A DNA stretch of 64,000 nucleotides from Akanthomyces muscarius (Eukaryota > Ascomycota > Sordariomycetes > Hypocreales > Cordycipitaceae): the NCBI RefSeq assembly GCF_028009165.1, contig NC_079245.1, positions 434,001 through 498,000 on the forward strand, read 5' to 3'. Shown here in pieces: positions 22,358 to 34,750 of this stretch (position 1 is its first letter; each line of letters opens with the position of its first letter). The translations under genes were made by a program, and so were the position numbers. A model generated the notes under the pieces. That model worked only from the letters and a program-made list of their open reading frames with translations, searched no databases and was not told the origin of the DNA.

Positions 22358-23127
22358 ATGCCTAGCACATCTCCTGTCGTTCTCATCCTCGGCGCAGGGC
22401 CCAATATTGGCAAAGCCCTCGCCCGCACCTTTGCAGCTGGAGGCTACAAAGTTGCCCTTGCCGCTCGATCCCTCAAGGAGACCGACAGCACCGACACCCA
22501 ACTCAACATCACGAGCGACTTCTCCAAGACGGACGATGTCGTCAATGCCTTTGCCAAAGTGAAAAAGGCGTTTGGCATCCCCAGCGTCGTTATTTACAAT
22601 TGCAGCGCGAACACATTCACGTCTGCAGACGATCCCTTGGCGATTCCGCTTGCCGACTTCCGCGCGGAGAGGACAATCAACATCGACAGTGCTTTTGTTG
22701 CGGCGCAGCAGGCCGTCCTGGGCTTTGAGCAGCTCCCGTCGTCGGCTGCGCGCACTTTCATATATACTGGTAATGTCACCAACGTAGCCATTCTCCCAAA
22801 AATGCTGTCATCGGGCGTCGGTAAATCGGGTGCGGCTCATATGATCTGGGCGGCCTCGGCAGGGTACAAAGACCGTGGATACAAGTGCGTTGCCCCCGTT
22901 CCACCACTAGAATCGGATTGCGCATCAAAATCTAACGATTTTGCAGGTTTTACTATGCCGATGAACGAAAGGAAGATGGATCTCCCAAGTATCGCATCGA
23001 CGGCGACGCACATGCGAAACTCTACTGGGAACTGGCCCACGCCGACGCGCAGGGTCCGTGGATGCAGACATTCGTGACAGGTGTGGGATACAAGAAGTTT
23101 GACACCATATATACGCCTCTAGCATAG
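22358..23127 (+). CDS. short-chain dehydrogenase-like Rossmann protein
   Basis: Two exons, 22358-22884 and 22947-23127, 235 aa. The N-terminus VVLILGAGPNIGKALARTF is a clear dinucleotide-binding motif. Further blocks (SVVIYNCSA, YTGNVTNVAILPKMLSSGVGKS, and GYKFYYADERKEDG across the intron) match a fungal subgroup of Rossmann proteins annotated as SDRs. There is no YxxxK pair after the YTGN block, as is usual in that subgroup, so catalysis, if any, does not follow the classical scheme. A TATA box lies 68 bp upstream. It is divergent from another atypical SDR (21692) across a 665-bp promoter and followed by an AKR on the same strand. Confidence 0.88.
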
Positions 23128-23743
23128 CGCATTACAGATGCAGTGAGGCGGTGTAGCGGGATTAAGTTGGTTGTAGATTACCATACTTCAATAGTTTTTT
23201 GACCTACTGCCTCGGCCGCTTCCTTTTCTGCCACATGATGAGATTGGTTTTTGCTGTCCCCAATCAATAACCTAGAGCTTAGAAGTGATTGTAGTCGATG
23301 CGAGAAGCTGCAGGTGTATAGATACCTCCAATGCAGCTTGAGCGAATGTGCTTCTCCGCCGCGGAGCTATTTCAGTGCCGAGATGTATGGTTACAGTACC
23401 GTAATCTTTGTCTCTGTTGCACTGGTATTGGATCCTCCTATCCCTCCGCTGCTAACGGAACACGTCTACATTGACATACAAGGCGAGCTAATGCAGGCCA
23501 ATTGGTAATGCAAAGATCCGCGCAACCCGCGCGATACCCGTCGCTAAAATACCCCCTCTCCCTGGTTCGCCGGAGTTGCGGACATTATGATGACAAATGT
23601 GGTCAATAGCATCGATCACCAGCAGTATATGTACTGGGTTGTACGTTCCATTCCAGCAGTTTACGGTTACTAACCATTCGAGAACTTTTCTCTCCCACAT
23701 CAAATTGTACGAGAGCCTCTCGTTCCCCTACGAACTCTTCCAA
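23128..23743. other. intergenic region, 0.6 kb
   Basis: No gene seen; promoter of the aldo/keto reductase in the 3' part. Confidence 0.5.
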
Positions 23744-25083
23744 ATGTCACTATTCGAGCTCGCACCAGACCCTCCCACATCGTTAGGTAGGTACAGAGTT
23801 CTCTCAAGGTCCGCTGGGATCCGTGTTTCACCATTGCAACTTGGAGCAGGAAGCTTGGGCGAGGCATGGAAGGGTATGCTGGGTTCGATGGAAAAGAAAA
23901 GTGCTTTTGAGCTTCTTGACACATTCGTTGCAGCTGGCGGTAACTTGATCGATACGTAAGCAACAGAAACAAATGGCAGACTGTACAGAGCTGGACTAAG
24001 AATACAATAGTGCCAATAATTACCAGGACGAGGAGTCGGAGCTATGGATCGGCGAGTGGATGGCTAAGCGAGGCAATAGAGATGAAATGGTCATCGCGAC
24101 GAAGTTTACAAGCAACTATGTCGGCCATAAGAAAGGCAAAGGCCTCGGCTCTGTCAATGCTTCCGGAAATCACAAACGGTCTCTACACGTTTCGCTCCGC
24201 GACTCGCTCAAGAAGCTTCAAACAGACTGGGTTGACATTCTCTATGTGCATTGGTGGGACTGGACCACCAGTATCGAGGAACTTGTGGACTCCCTTGACG
24301 TCGTTGTCAAACAGGGTCGCGTCATGTACCTGGGAATCAGTGATACTCCTGCCTACATTGTCGCAGCAGCCAACACGTATGCACGTGCGACGGGCAAAAC
24401 CCAGTTCAGCATCTACCAGGGTCGCTGGAATGTCATGCTGCGCGACTTGGAGCGCGAGATCATCCCCATGGCACGTCACTTTGGCATGGCCATTGCGCCG
24501 TGGGATGCAGTCGGCGGAGGCGAGTATATAGAATATTTACAACATATTGGTGCTCAGAATAGTCGACTAACCTGTTTACAGGAAGGTTTCAGACCGCTTC
24601 GCAGCTCGTAGAGAAGGCAGAAAACAACGAAAGTGTCCGCGCCATCATGGGAGCGCCTGCTGAGCAGACGGACAACGAGGCCAAGATTTCCGAAGCTCTG
24701 CACAAAGTTGCAAAGGCACATGACATCGAGTCCCCCACTGCTGTGGCGCTTGCCTATGTCATGGCCAAAGCCCCCAACGTCTTCCCCATAGTCGGTAAGC
24801 ATAAGAATGAGGTCCAACTATTATAAACAATTTGTTGACTGTTCCAAAAAAAGGTGGAAGGAAAATCAAGCACTTACAAGACAACATCAAGTCGCTCGAC
24901 ATCAAGCTTAGTCGTGCTGATCTCGATTATCTGGAATCAATCGTCCCCTTCGAGCTTGGGTTTCCACTGAACATGCTCGGGCCAGACCCTCACTACGGCG
25001 AGAAGCCCGGTACTCATGTGGCTTGTGTTGCACCAATGTCTTATGTTCAGAGAGAAAGACCGATTGGTTACGAGGAGTCTTAG
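23744..25083 (+). CDS. aldo/keto reductase (aryl-alcohol dehydrogenase / norsolorinic acid reductase type)
   Basis: Four exons: 23744-23955, 24011-24519, 24582-24794, 24854-25083; 387 aa. The AKR tetrad is visible: Asp in [14 protein letters not shown], Tyr in the same block, Lys in VIATKFT and His in ILYVHWWDW. Later AKR blocks follow: [40 protein letters not shown] and [16 protein letters not shown]. The second intron needs a GC donor (GCGAGT at 24520) with TTTACAG acceptor to give the family's GGGRF; the GT alternative (24524 with an AAG acceptor at 24585) gives GGGEF. NADPH-dependent reduction of aromatic aldehydes or ketones is expected from the family. Third oxidoreductase in line after the IDO-like gene. 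Confidence 0.88.
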
Positions 25084-25452
25084 ATCAGTAAAGATAACAA
25101 GCCTGGTTCTCGCTGGCTCTAGCCCGGGGCCGGCACCAGTGACAGTACTGTCCGCGAACAGTACTGTAGGCACGTATACATGACTTGACACTCTCCGCGG
25201 TGCTCCATGTCCTGGAGCTTCTGGCTTGCAAAAATATAATAGTGCGTCTAATTATTAATTGTGCAGACCCTCTGAGGAATGCCGGGCGGATTGAGGCACG
25301 TCAAAAAAAAAAGAGAGTCGAAGAATGCAGGCCCTATTCGTGGCGTACGCCGCGTAACTTTAATTTTCTCGCGACTGATAAATAGCAGTATGTATCCTAA
25401 AAACTTTTCTTTTCACTTTGTGAGCTATTTTTATCCGCTTGATTTCATCACC
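25084..25452. other. intergenic spacer with a duplicated 10-bp palindrome
   Basis: ACAGTACTGT occurs at 25142-25151 and 25158-25167, separated by 6 bp. No gene. Confidence 0.5.
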
Positions 25453-27071
25453 ATGGCCAGCAATGTTGAGCTACCCAGTCCCATCCGCCTCAATTTACCA
25501 CCGGCTCCTCGAGACATCGACCGCCGCGGCTACTATGACGAAAGACTTGAGTTAATCGACGAAATCTCACACGTCTATGTGGGCCTTCGGCAAGGAAAGA
25601 TACTTGAACGAGAATTTGGTTGTTTTCAACAAGCCATTTTCGTCCTACTTGATTCCGGTTTCCTCGAGGGTATCAAGGGTGACTTGGTTAAAATTCGTAG
25701 CATCGGTGATGCTGCAAAAGACTTTACTAATTTGTGTATATCAGCTTTTCTTTTCATCTTCGTTTTCACTGCTTAACGGTTCTATTTCCAGTCATCGCTG
25801 GCCAGATGCCACCTCTGCCGGCTACGTACACCACGCAGGCGACAATTCCTGATGCGTCGACCGCAGCCTCTCTGCCACCGACTGAGACAAAGCCCTGTAC
25901 AGGAAGCCTTTGCTCGGCCGCTCGCCGCGCCATGCACCGAATCACTCCGAATACCTCTACGTATCATTCGGCCTTGGGCGATCCGCCAGCGACTGAGACG
26001 GCGACTGCAGTCACTCTCAAGCGGAAATCTTCGACCCTGTCAATGACGCCACCGGAGAACACCAAGTCAAATCGACGCAACAGGCGGGGGCTTCTGGAGA
26101 CGGATTACTCCAAGTACATTACAGAGGAAGAGAGTCGTGGAGAGGACAGAGCCTTGAGAAAGGTAGATCGTCGTGATCTCCATATATGCGTCATATCCGG
26201 GCGCAAAGGTAGTCTCGAAAATGTTTCAATCCTCCCAAACAGCGTCAATCCCGATTCCGCCCAGCTATCAATTCTACGCATGCTCTTAGGAGAAGAGTTT
26301 CAAGTTCGCATCCGTGGCCTCTTGGAGCACTTGAACTGGCGGGATGAGGACTGGAACATCTTCACCCTCAACGGCCACCTGAGCAGCATGTACGAGCTGG
26401 GCTTGATCGGTTTTCGTCCCACCAAGATAGTGCCCTGTGTCGACGAAAACGGGTGTCGAGCAATCAGAGTCTACTTTGAGCTTCATTTCCTCGGACCAAC
26501 CGAGACCAACCTGAGCCTCGAAACTTTTCCTGCTTCCTACGCGTCCCTGGGGGAGATGTGTACTCTGCAGGGCGATTACAAAAACAATATGTCGAGATAT
26601 ACCGAGTTTGACGCAACTACGGGCGAGCGTATCACGGATGGTGCCGAGTTTAGCATCCGACATCCTAACCGCCGCTACGCCGAGAACATGTTTGCCTGCC
26701 TCGCTCTCAGCTGGACCGCGCGAATGGTTTTGTTCCTTGCGGGCGGAGCTGGCAACGCAGTTGTTGATCTTGACGTCTTCCACAGAAAAGAAACTCTCTC
26801 GGCGGTTGTGGATGTTGTCGGATATGCTCTCGCACGCATTGAAGAAGGAAGAGAGACGAGAAAGAGAGATCAGGCAATGCTAAGTAGGAAGACGCAAAGA
26901 GACAAGGCTGCTCTATATTCATCAAAGTCTGAACCCAATTGCGGAAGACATTTCATTACGCTTGGTTTAAAAAAAAAGACCAACTCGAAATCTCTCCTCC
27001 CTTCTATCGCTGGTCGTATCAACGTCATAGCCGGTCGTGGCTCGGGGTTGATCCAACCGAGTCGCACCTGA
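25453..27071 (+). CDS. degenerate HNH-endonuclease-like protein
   Basis: Two exons, 25453-25735 and 25792-27071, 520 aa; start in CACCATGG. After a conserved-looking N-terminal helical part (about 15-95) and a Pro/Thr/Ser-rich linker, residues near 230-320 follow the layout of fungal HNH_2-type proteins: DLHICVISGRKGSLENVSIL, then NIFTLNGHLSSMYELGLIGF. In active members the first block ends in a His (the AHI motif); here that position seems to be Ser, so the nuclease centre is likely lost. The basic, low-complexity C-terminus (after about 460) may contain a missed intron. Function unknown. Confidence 0.65.
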
Positions 27072-27272
27072 ACCATCAAGGTCCGTCGCCTAGGCGGCTA
27101 CTTAAGGACCAGCGGGCGCTGCACCTCCTGGGTACTCCATCACTCGCCACAGCTCAATTCAATCACATCACATCTGCTCGCACTGGCTAGGAGCTGCATT
27201 CAATAAAATACTTTTCCATAAATCGTCTGCCATACTACATAATCTCTACGATCACGTTCTGCACTAGGCTTC

Positions 27273-28711
<1,439 letters not shown>

Positions 28712-29729
28712 GGTGTCTCTGTTACGATCAATGGTGTCAATTGTAGAATTGGGAAAGTTTTGAGTAGATGAAGATGGAGAGGTTGGATGAAGCTCAAGAC
28801 GCGGAAGGAAAAGGTTAAAAACAATGTCGAGCTGAGAGGAGCTATGTCATTGACGGCGTTATGCCCGAGGCCGGCCGCAGCCAAACGGTCTTTCTTTTTA
28901 CGTGGCGCGGGCAGGCGGGCATAACTCAAAAAGCTACCCCGCTGCGGAGCTGTAGCGGCCCTCCCGCTGTAACAGTGCCAAGTAGTCGCTGTAATACACT
29001 TGATTAATACGTCGCTCCCACTGTCGTACTGAGCAAGATGCCGAATAGCGAATGTCGCCGACGTTGGGAGTGTGAATGAATGTTTCTGAGGTGAAAGTTG
29101 CCACTCAACTTGGCGATTTTAGTTTACGGCCGATGACGATGTTTCAATCAGCGTTCGTACTGCAACAAGCAGCAATCCTCTCAAATCTACGAAAATCGGA
29201 GTTGCTAGCAATGGGTATGGGATTCATTTTGCTATAATATTCAAGAGTTTTTGCCATTTTTGTACAGCCATTCCGACGTCGCCCTCCCGCAGTGCACCGA
29301 TCACCTGATCGCCCAGCCGTCCAGGTCTCCGCCGTCGCCGAGCATTCCACGGCCTCTCCCTGCACGAATCGTCACGCCGAACAATAACTCATCCCGAAAG
29401 AGTCACAATTAGAAATCAACCATGTCAAACTCTGATTCTTAGTAATTGCATTTTTTTCTTCGTAAATTTGCATCGTATCTCTGAGCATCTCGTACCTGCA
29501 TGCCGGACTGGCTGCCTGAGCGAAGCCCCAACAGCGCTGTGGCGCCCTCCAAGCTACCAGCCACAGCAGCAAGCACAGCCATTCTTCACCTCTGCTGTGC
29601 CCCACATTCATTGACGACAGCTTCCAGCGGCAGCCCCGCCATGGTGAAGCTGCATACGCCATCACCAGTTCTTGAACCAGCTTGTCCAACAGAGATTGTC
29701 CCCGTCGCGCTGCGCCAGAGCCCATCGCA
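28712..29729. other. divergent promoter region between SFA1 and ARPC3
   Basis: 1.0 kb with no gene I can support; upstream regions of two housekeeping genes. Confidence 0.5.
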
Positions 29730-30495
29730 ATGCCTGTAAATAGCTCTTCCTCCCACATCCCCTCCGCCTATGCCCATCCACGATCGCGACTTGAACCCTC
29801 CCAACTCGCCCCAACATCCCCACGTGCTGACGCCGTCGCCTTCTAGGCCTACAACTCCGTCTTCAACTCGGAGCCCAACCCGCGCCTCATCGGCAACTTC
29901 CCGCTGCTCCCTCTGCGCACCAAGGTCCGCGGCCCGGCCTACACGCTCCCGCTCCCGAACCCGCCACTGCCCGCCGCCGAGTCGCCGGACCCGGACTCGG
30001 ACAGCTACGACATCCTCGACGAGGTCATCTCGCTCTTCCGCGCCAACACCTTTTTCCGCAACTTTGAGATCCAGGGCCCGGCGGACCGCCTCCTCATCTA
30101 CGGCATCTGGTTCCTGAGCGACTGTCTCACGAAGATCAAGCCCAATGCCTCGGTGCGCGATGCGCAAAAGGACGTCATGAACCTGGCGCTGGATCTGCAC
30201 TTTGCGCTGCCGGGTGACCCTGCGTGGCCCCTGAACCAGGTACATACTTCTCGTCCTTCTCCGCCGATTTTTAGGACTGGCAAAGGAGGGAGATGGCTAA
30301 TATCGTGTCCCTTTTTAGATGTACGAGCCGCCCCGCGACCGACAAGACGCCGAGCAGCTCCGCCAGTACATGGCTCAGATCCGACAGGAGCTCGCAGCGC
30401 GCATACTCGCCCGCGTCTACGAGGAGGACGACGCCAAGCCCAGCAAGTGGTGGCTGAGCTTTACAAAGAGAAAGTTCATGGGCAAGGCGTTGTAA
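29730..30495 (+). CDS. ARC18: Arp2/3 complex subunit 3 (p21)
   Basis: Three exons: 29730-29735, 29847-30239, 30319-30495; 191 aa. The first coding exon is six bases (ATGCCT); joined to GCCTAC it gives MPAYNS, matching the MPAY start of ARPC3 proteins. The 111-nt intron has GTAAAT, CTGAC branch and TTCTAG. Family blocks: YDILDEVISLFRANTFFRNF, DRLLIYGIWFLSDCL, FALPGDPAWPLNQ and KPSKWWLSFTKRKFMGKAL. ARPC3 is a structural subunit of the actin-nucleating Arp2/3 complex at endocytic patches and hyphal tips. It is convergent with TRM6, with 199 bp between stops. Confidence 0.96.
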
Positions 30496-30694
30496 GGGAA
30501 GGATAGGGACGACCACATGGGGCGCACATTAGACTGCTTTATCACGTCAATATAGCGAACAGACTTTTTCAATGGCACAACGTGAACCAAACTCAATCCT
30601 TGGCAATAAATGCCCAGATCCGCCGATAAAAGTGAATGCTCATGTTGATTTACACAATCCATCGTTACAAGGGTATCTCTACCACAATATCACG

Positions 30695-32503
30695 CTACAT
30701 CCTTCGTTTCTGAAACTTGCCGCGCGCCGATATCCGTCCTTCGGCCGGAATCGCCCTCCATCCTGTAAGCAAGTACCCCTCGGCGCCTCCTTTGCCCATC
30801 ATCATCGGATGCGTCCTGCCCGGCAACACCTGCCACCTCTTGGCCCGGCTCGTCTGCACCGCCACGCCCACCATCAGCGTCGGGTTGATGGGGAACTCGG
30901 TCGAGCCCTCCCAGTACACCAGCTCCGCGAGCGACTTGCCCTCGGCCTCTGGCGGCGGGCTCGCCACCCACGCGCCGCGCCGCCCGATGCTGAAGCAGTC
31001 GGCCAGCTGCGCGAGGGGCTCCATCGTCGGCGAGTAGATTGCGACGGGGCTGCCGCCGGCCAGCAGCGGCAGCGCGTTGCGCAGAATCGAGATGGGCTCC
31101 ATGGTGCTGGCGACGGCGAGGCCGGAGAAGCCGCCCGCGCGGGTGCCGTCGACGATTTGCTGCGTGCGCGCCCAGCGGCGGCGCTTGCGGTGGTAGTTGC
31201 CCCGGCGGTTCGTCTTCCACGCCATGAGCTCCTCCAGGGGCACCTCGTCCGGCTGCTCGGCGTACGTCGGGTCATCCTGGGGCGACAGGGTCTGGAGCCA
31301 GCTGATTGGCAGCAGGTTGGTGAAGAGCGGGTGGTACGGCTCGTGCGGGCTCGGGTCGCTAGCGTCGAAGCCAAAGTAGCGCAGCAGGGATAGGTTCGGC
31401 TGCGAGTTGGCGTGGATGAGTGTAATGGAGTTTGTGAGCGCATAGTGCAGCGAGAGGTCGTCCTTGTGCGGCCTCTTGCGCGACGGGCGTGTTGTTGAGA
31501 CAGTGTCCTCGGCGCCGTTGGCTTCTTCAGCAGTAGGCTCTTCTGTTGGTGCCTCCTCCGTCTGGTCGTCTTCTTGCTTCGGTTCATCCTCGTCACGGTA
31601 CAGTATACCCATTCTCTCAGCCATCGCAGCAACTAGCAGACCACCCGTGTCATCGACTGCCAGCCATCGACCGCCATGTGGTGTCGTCACGCCCTCCACA
31701 GGCCGGCCACCGAAGTGCACGTCCGCCCAGCATCCAACCAGCGCTAGCGATTCTTGTCGCATTTCCAGAATCTTGCTGGCATCCTTGTCCTCCAGCATCC
31801 ACTGCGCCATCATCGCCACGTCTAGCGGCAGAACCGTAAAGCGACGCACGTACTTCTTCTCCTTGAGCAGCTTGTATTTGGCTAGCGAGTACGCCGTCTT
31901 TTGATCAATGGCGGTGTGGCGCAGCAATAGCTTCGCAACAATCTCCTTGCCAGCGCCAGCGCCCTTGCGCTTCAGCTCCTCGATCTCCTCCGTCGTCAGC
32001 GTTTGCCGTGCCTGCTCGTCAAACGTTTTACGCGTGACGACGCCACCTTCCGCGACCTCCTCGTCGACGAGCGCGAGCTCCTCGCCCACAGCCGCCGCAA
32101 TCATGGCCTCGTTGATGTCATCACTCTCCTGGTTGGCGGGCTCCGCATCGGGCGTCGCGTTCGCCGCTTCGTCTTCGGCCGTCGTGTCGATGAGGGCGTC
32201 GGCGTTGAGCTCGGTGCCGGGCACCACGCGCAGCCGCGAAAAGGTCTCGCCCTCGCGCTTGTCCTGAACTTCGTAGGTGATGTGGTACGGGCGCTCGAGG
32301 AGCAGGTTGCTGGGGAACGAGCCGTATTTGCCCAAGCTCACGGTTCTGCTCAGACAGGCTGGTTAGCGGGCCAAAAGTCGGTCACGAGGCGGGCGCAGGC
32401 GGGCGGCGGCTTACGTATTGGGCGTTATTTGTAGGATTTTGACATTTCCATTAGGCAGCTTCAATGCTACCCAGGCATTGGGTTGTACTGTATTTCGTGG
32501 CAT
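30695..32503 (-). CDS. TRM6: tRNA (adenine(58)-N1)-methyltransferase non-catalytic subunit TRM6 (GCD10)
   Basis: Two exons, 32503-32415 and 32345-30695, 579 aa. The N-terminus (MPRNTVQPNAWVALKLPNG, then KYGSFPSNLLLERPYHITYE) and the block LLLRHTAIDQKTAYSLAKYKLLKEKKYVRRFTVLPL are diagnostic of TRM6/GCD10. The C-terminal half carries the Rossmann-like region with SGLAVASTMEPISILRNALPLLAGGSP and the end block YLLTGWRAIP. TRM6 binds tRNA and, with the catalytic TRM61, makes m1A58, needed for initiator tRNA stability; nuclear. Two acidic, Ala/Glu-rich inserts (about 75-130 and 270-310) are longer than in yeast, as usual in moulds. Confidence 0.95.
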
Positions 32504-32761
32504 GACGTTTGTGTGGTGTCGCGCCGATGTGCTACAGTCAAAAGCTCTGCCAAAAAAAGTTTCCAATCTCGACTTTTGTCGGCCCCACCTTCTGGCCGGA
32601 GGATGTAAGTCAACACGGCGACGGACTTTTGATTTACTTTTGCATGATTGAATACGATCTGTAATTTACGGGTAACTTGTTGGCCACGTATTTTTGATCG
32701 GTCGACAGCGTTGTTGATGCGTAGTGGAAATATGTACAAAAATGATCGCGCAACTCGGCGC

Positions 32762-34750
32762 TCAATGTATCGTAAACGTCTCCTCCACGGCGCCTTTCCT
32801 AGTCAAAGCCTCGCCATTCATCATGCCATGCGCGTAACACTCTCCAACCAATATCCAGCCATCTTCACTACGCGGTCCTCTCCGTCGCAGTACAAACGGC
32901 GCCGTCCCGCCATAGAGCACAACCACGGTGTCTCCCGGCTCCATGCTGTCCGGGCCGAGGACAAAATAGCCTTGCGCTGAGAGGCCCAGACGCCTATGCC
33001 TAGATATCAGGGACGCTTCATGCGACCATTTAAAGGCATCACCTCCGCCGTCACGACCGAGATCTCGAATCTCGTCCGACACCATGGGGTCCAAGCGGCG
33101 CGCTGTTCGACCAAGGTATGCTGTGGCGTTGGCCAAATGCTCAGAGTCGGGGATTGTAGAGTGCTCGCGGGCACGGGTCATGCCAATGCCAGCATTTGTC
33201 AGGCACTGCGCCAAAGCTAAGAATGGTGGTTCCCCGGTTGGGTAGTGCCTCCCAGTCGGCGACGTGGCGGAAAGATGCATCGGAGACCTTTGGCGGCATA
33301 TTCTCTGCCAGAGAGCCACCATGGGATGGGTGGCATCTTCACGCTGTCCGCGGACATGAAAGCTGTCTCCTCGTATCACCCAAGAGACGAGCTTGATCGT
33401 ATCCATATGCTTTCCAGTGATGTTGAGGGTCAATGCGCTCCTGTCAATGGAGAGCTGCGGCTTTGTGTCGCCGGCCGCTCGATGTGGTGTATCTGGCGAG
33501 CCAAATAAATGGTGCGCTCTTTGGCGCCAATCGGGAACCCATGACGGTAGACTATTTAGTTTGAACGACAGCGCAGAAGGCATAGCGCCATCGGCATTGG
33601 TCAGGATGGAATTTTGTCGACTTCGCGATATCTCGCCGCCGTAGTGCGTCGCCGACAGCATAATGAGCGACTCGGCGCCTTCCAGACCACGCATAGCCAC
33701 ATCGCAATACACGTCCTCTACGGAACGTTGGTAGTCTGCCACCAGCTCCCGCAGGCCCGGCGGTGTGCTATCCTTGTACAAAGAAAAGTGGCCAAGAAAG
33801 GCAAAGACGCGATCGCGAGGATCCTCCGCCAGCATATGCCGTGCGCGATGGAGTTCGTAGACGAAATTACCCCGTCGATGGCGCTGGTTGACAATCACTT
33901 CCTCGGGCTCCACGAAGCGGCGGTGCAGATATCGAATATTCGGCGTCATGACGGCAAAGCGCGCACGTAGATGGTGATAGCGCTCGTTGAGCACCGCGAC
34001 GACGGCGGACAGCACGTCCCAACTAACTTCAGCATCGCCCCAGAAGAGGGTAGCTGGTGTTTTAGTGCCAATTTCTTGCACAATCCATATTCTGTTGAAC
34101 TATTTCTCATCAGTCCATTGGCCGGCATCGACAATTTCAGTGCAACAAACCCATGGGAGCATGGCTAGCTTTGCGAATGGTTTCCACGGCGCCATATCTT
34201 GCAGATGCAGGTTATCAGAGTGCGCCTTGCGAAATTCCTCACGAGCTTCTTCGTTCGCAAAGACCTCTTGCAAATGCTCCACCATTTTCACAGCATCTTT
34301 TGCTTTTCCCTCCTTGTCGCCCCCCAGCCAGACCAGCACCTGCCGCGCGCTCCTGTACACATTGTTCATCAGGTTGACCTGCTGGCCGCGCTCCTCGACA
34401 TCCTCCTGGTTGATGCAGACCTGGTCCGCCCAGAGCCTCCGCGGGCGGTCCGGCAGCCGCAGCCGCTGCAGCGCGTCGTAGATGCTCTGCGTGACGGGCA
34501 GCAGCCGGCCGTCCCCGCAGTTCAGCTGCTGCACGCGCTTGCGGCTGCCCCATACGTACGAGACGGCCTCAAAGTCAATTTCAGGCGCTGGGGCCGGGCC
34601 GTCCAGCGGCTCTGTGCTTAGGTCGCCGCGGAGAGGCTCCTCCTGGCTTTGCGCCGGGTGGAGCGTCAGTATGCGAATGCTGCGCCCGTCCTGGAAGGGC
34701 TCATATTCGTACAAGCGCCGGGAGCCTGCCTCGGCGGGTGAGCTCGACAT
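32762..34750 (-). CDS. HET-domain (heterokaryon incompatibility) protein
   Basis: Two exons, 34750-34151 and 34099-32762, 645 aa. HET marks: YEYEPFQDGRSIRILTL, IDFEAVSYVWGS, LWADQVCINQEDVEERGQQV and VYRSARQVLVWLG. The intron removes an early stop and gives AMLPWFNRIWIVQEIG, the usual PW(F)xR(V/I)WxVQE block. The C-terminal half (about 330-645) is family-typical and ends with a small beta domain (GDTVVVLYGGTAPFVLRRR). HET proteins trigger cell death or growth arrest when incompatible hyphae fuse. A longer start (ATG 34846, +32 aa) is possible; 34750 fits the family's short leader. Its stop lies 258 bp upstream of the TRM6 start, same strand. Confidence 0.93.
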
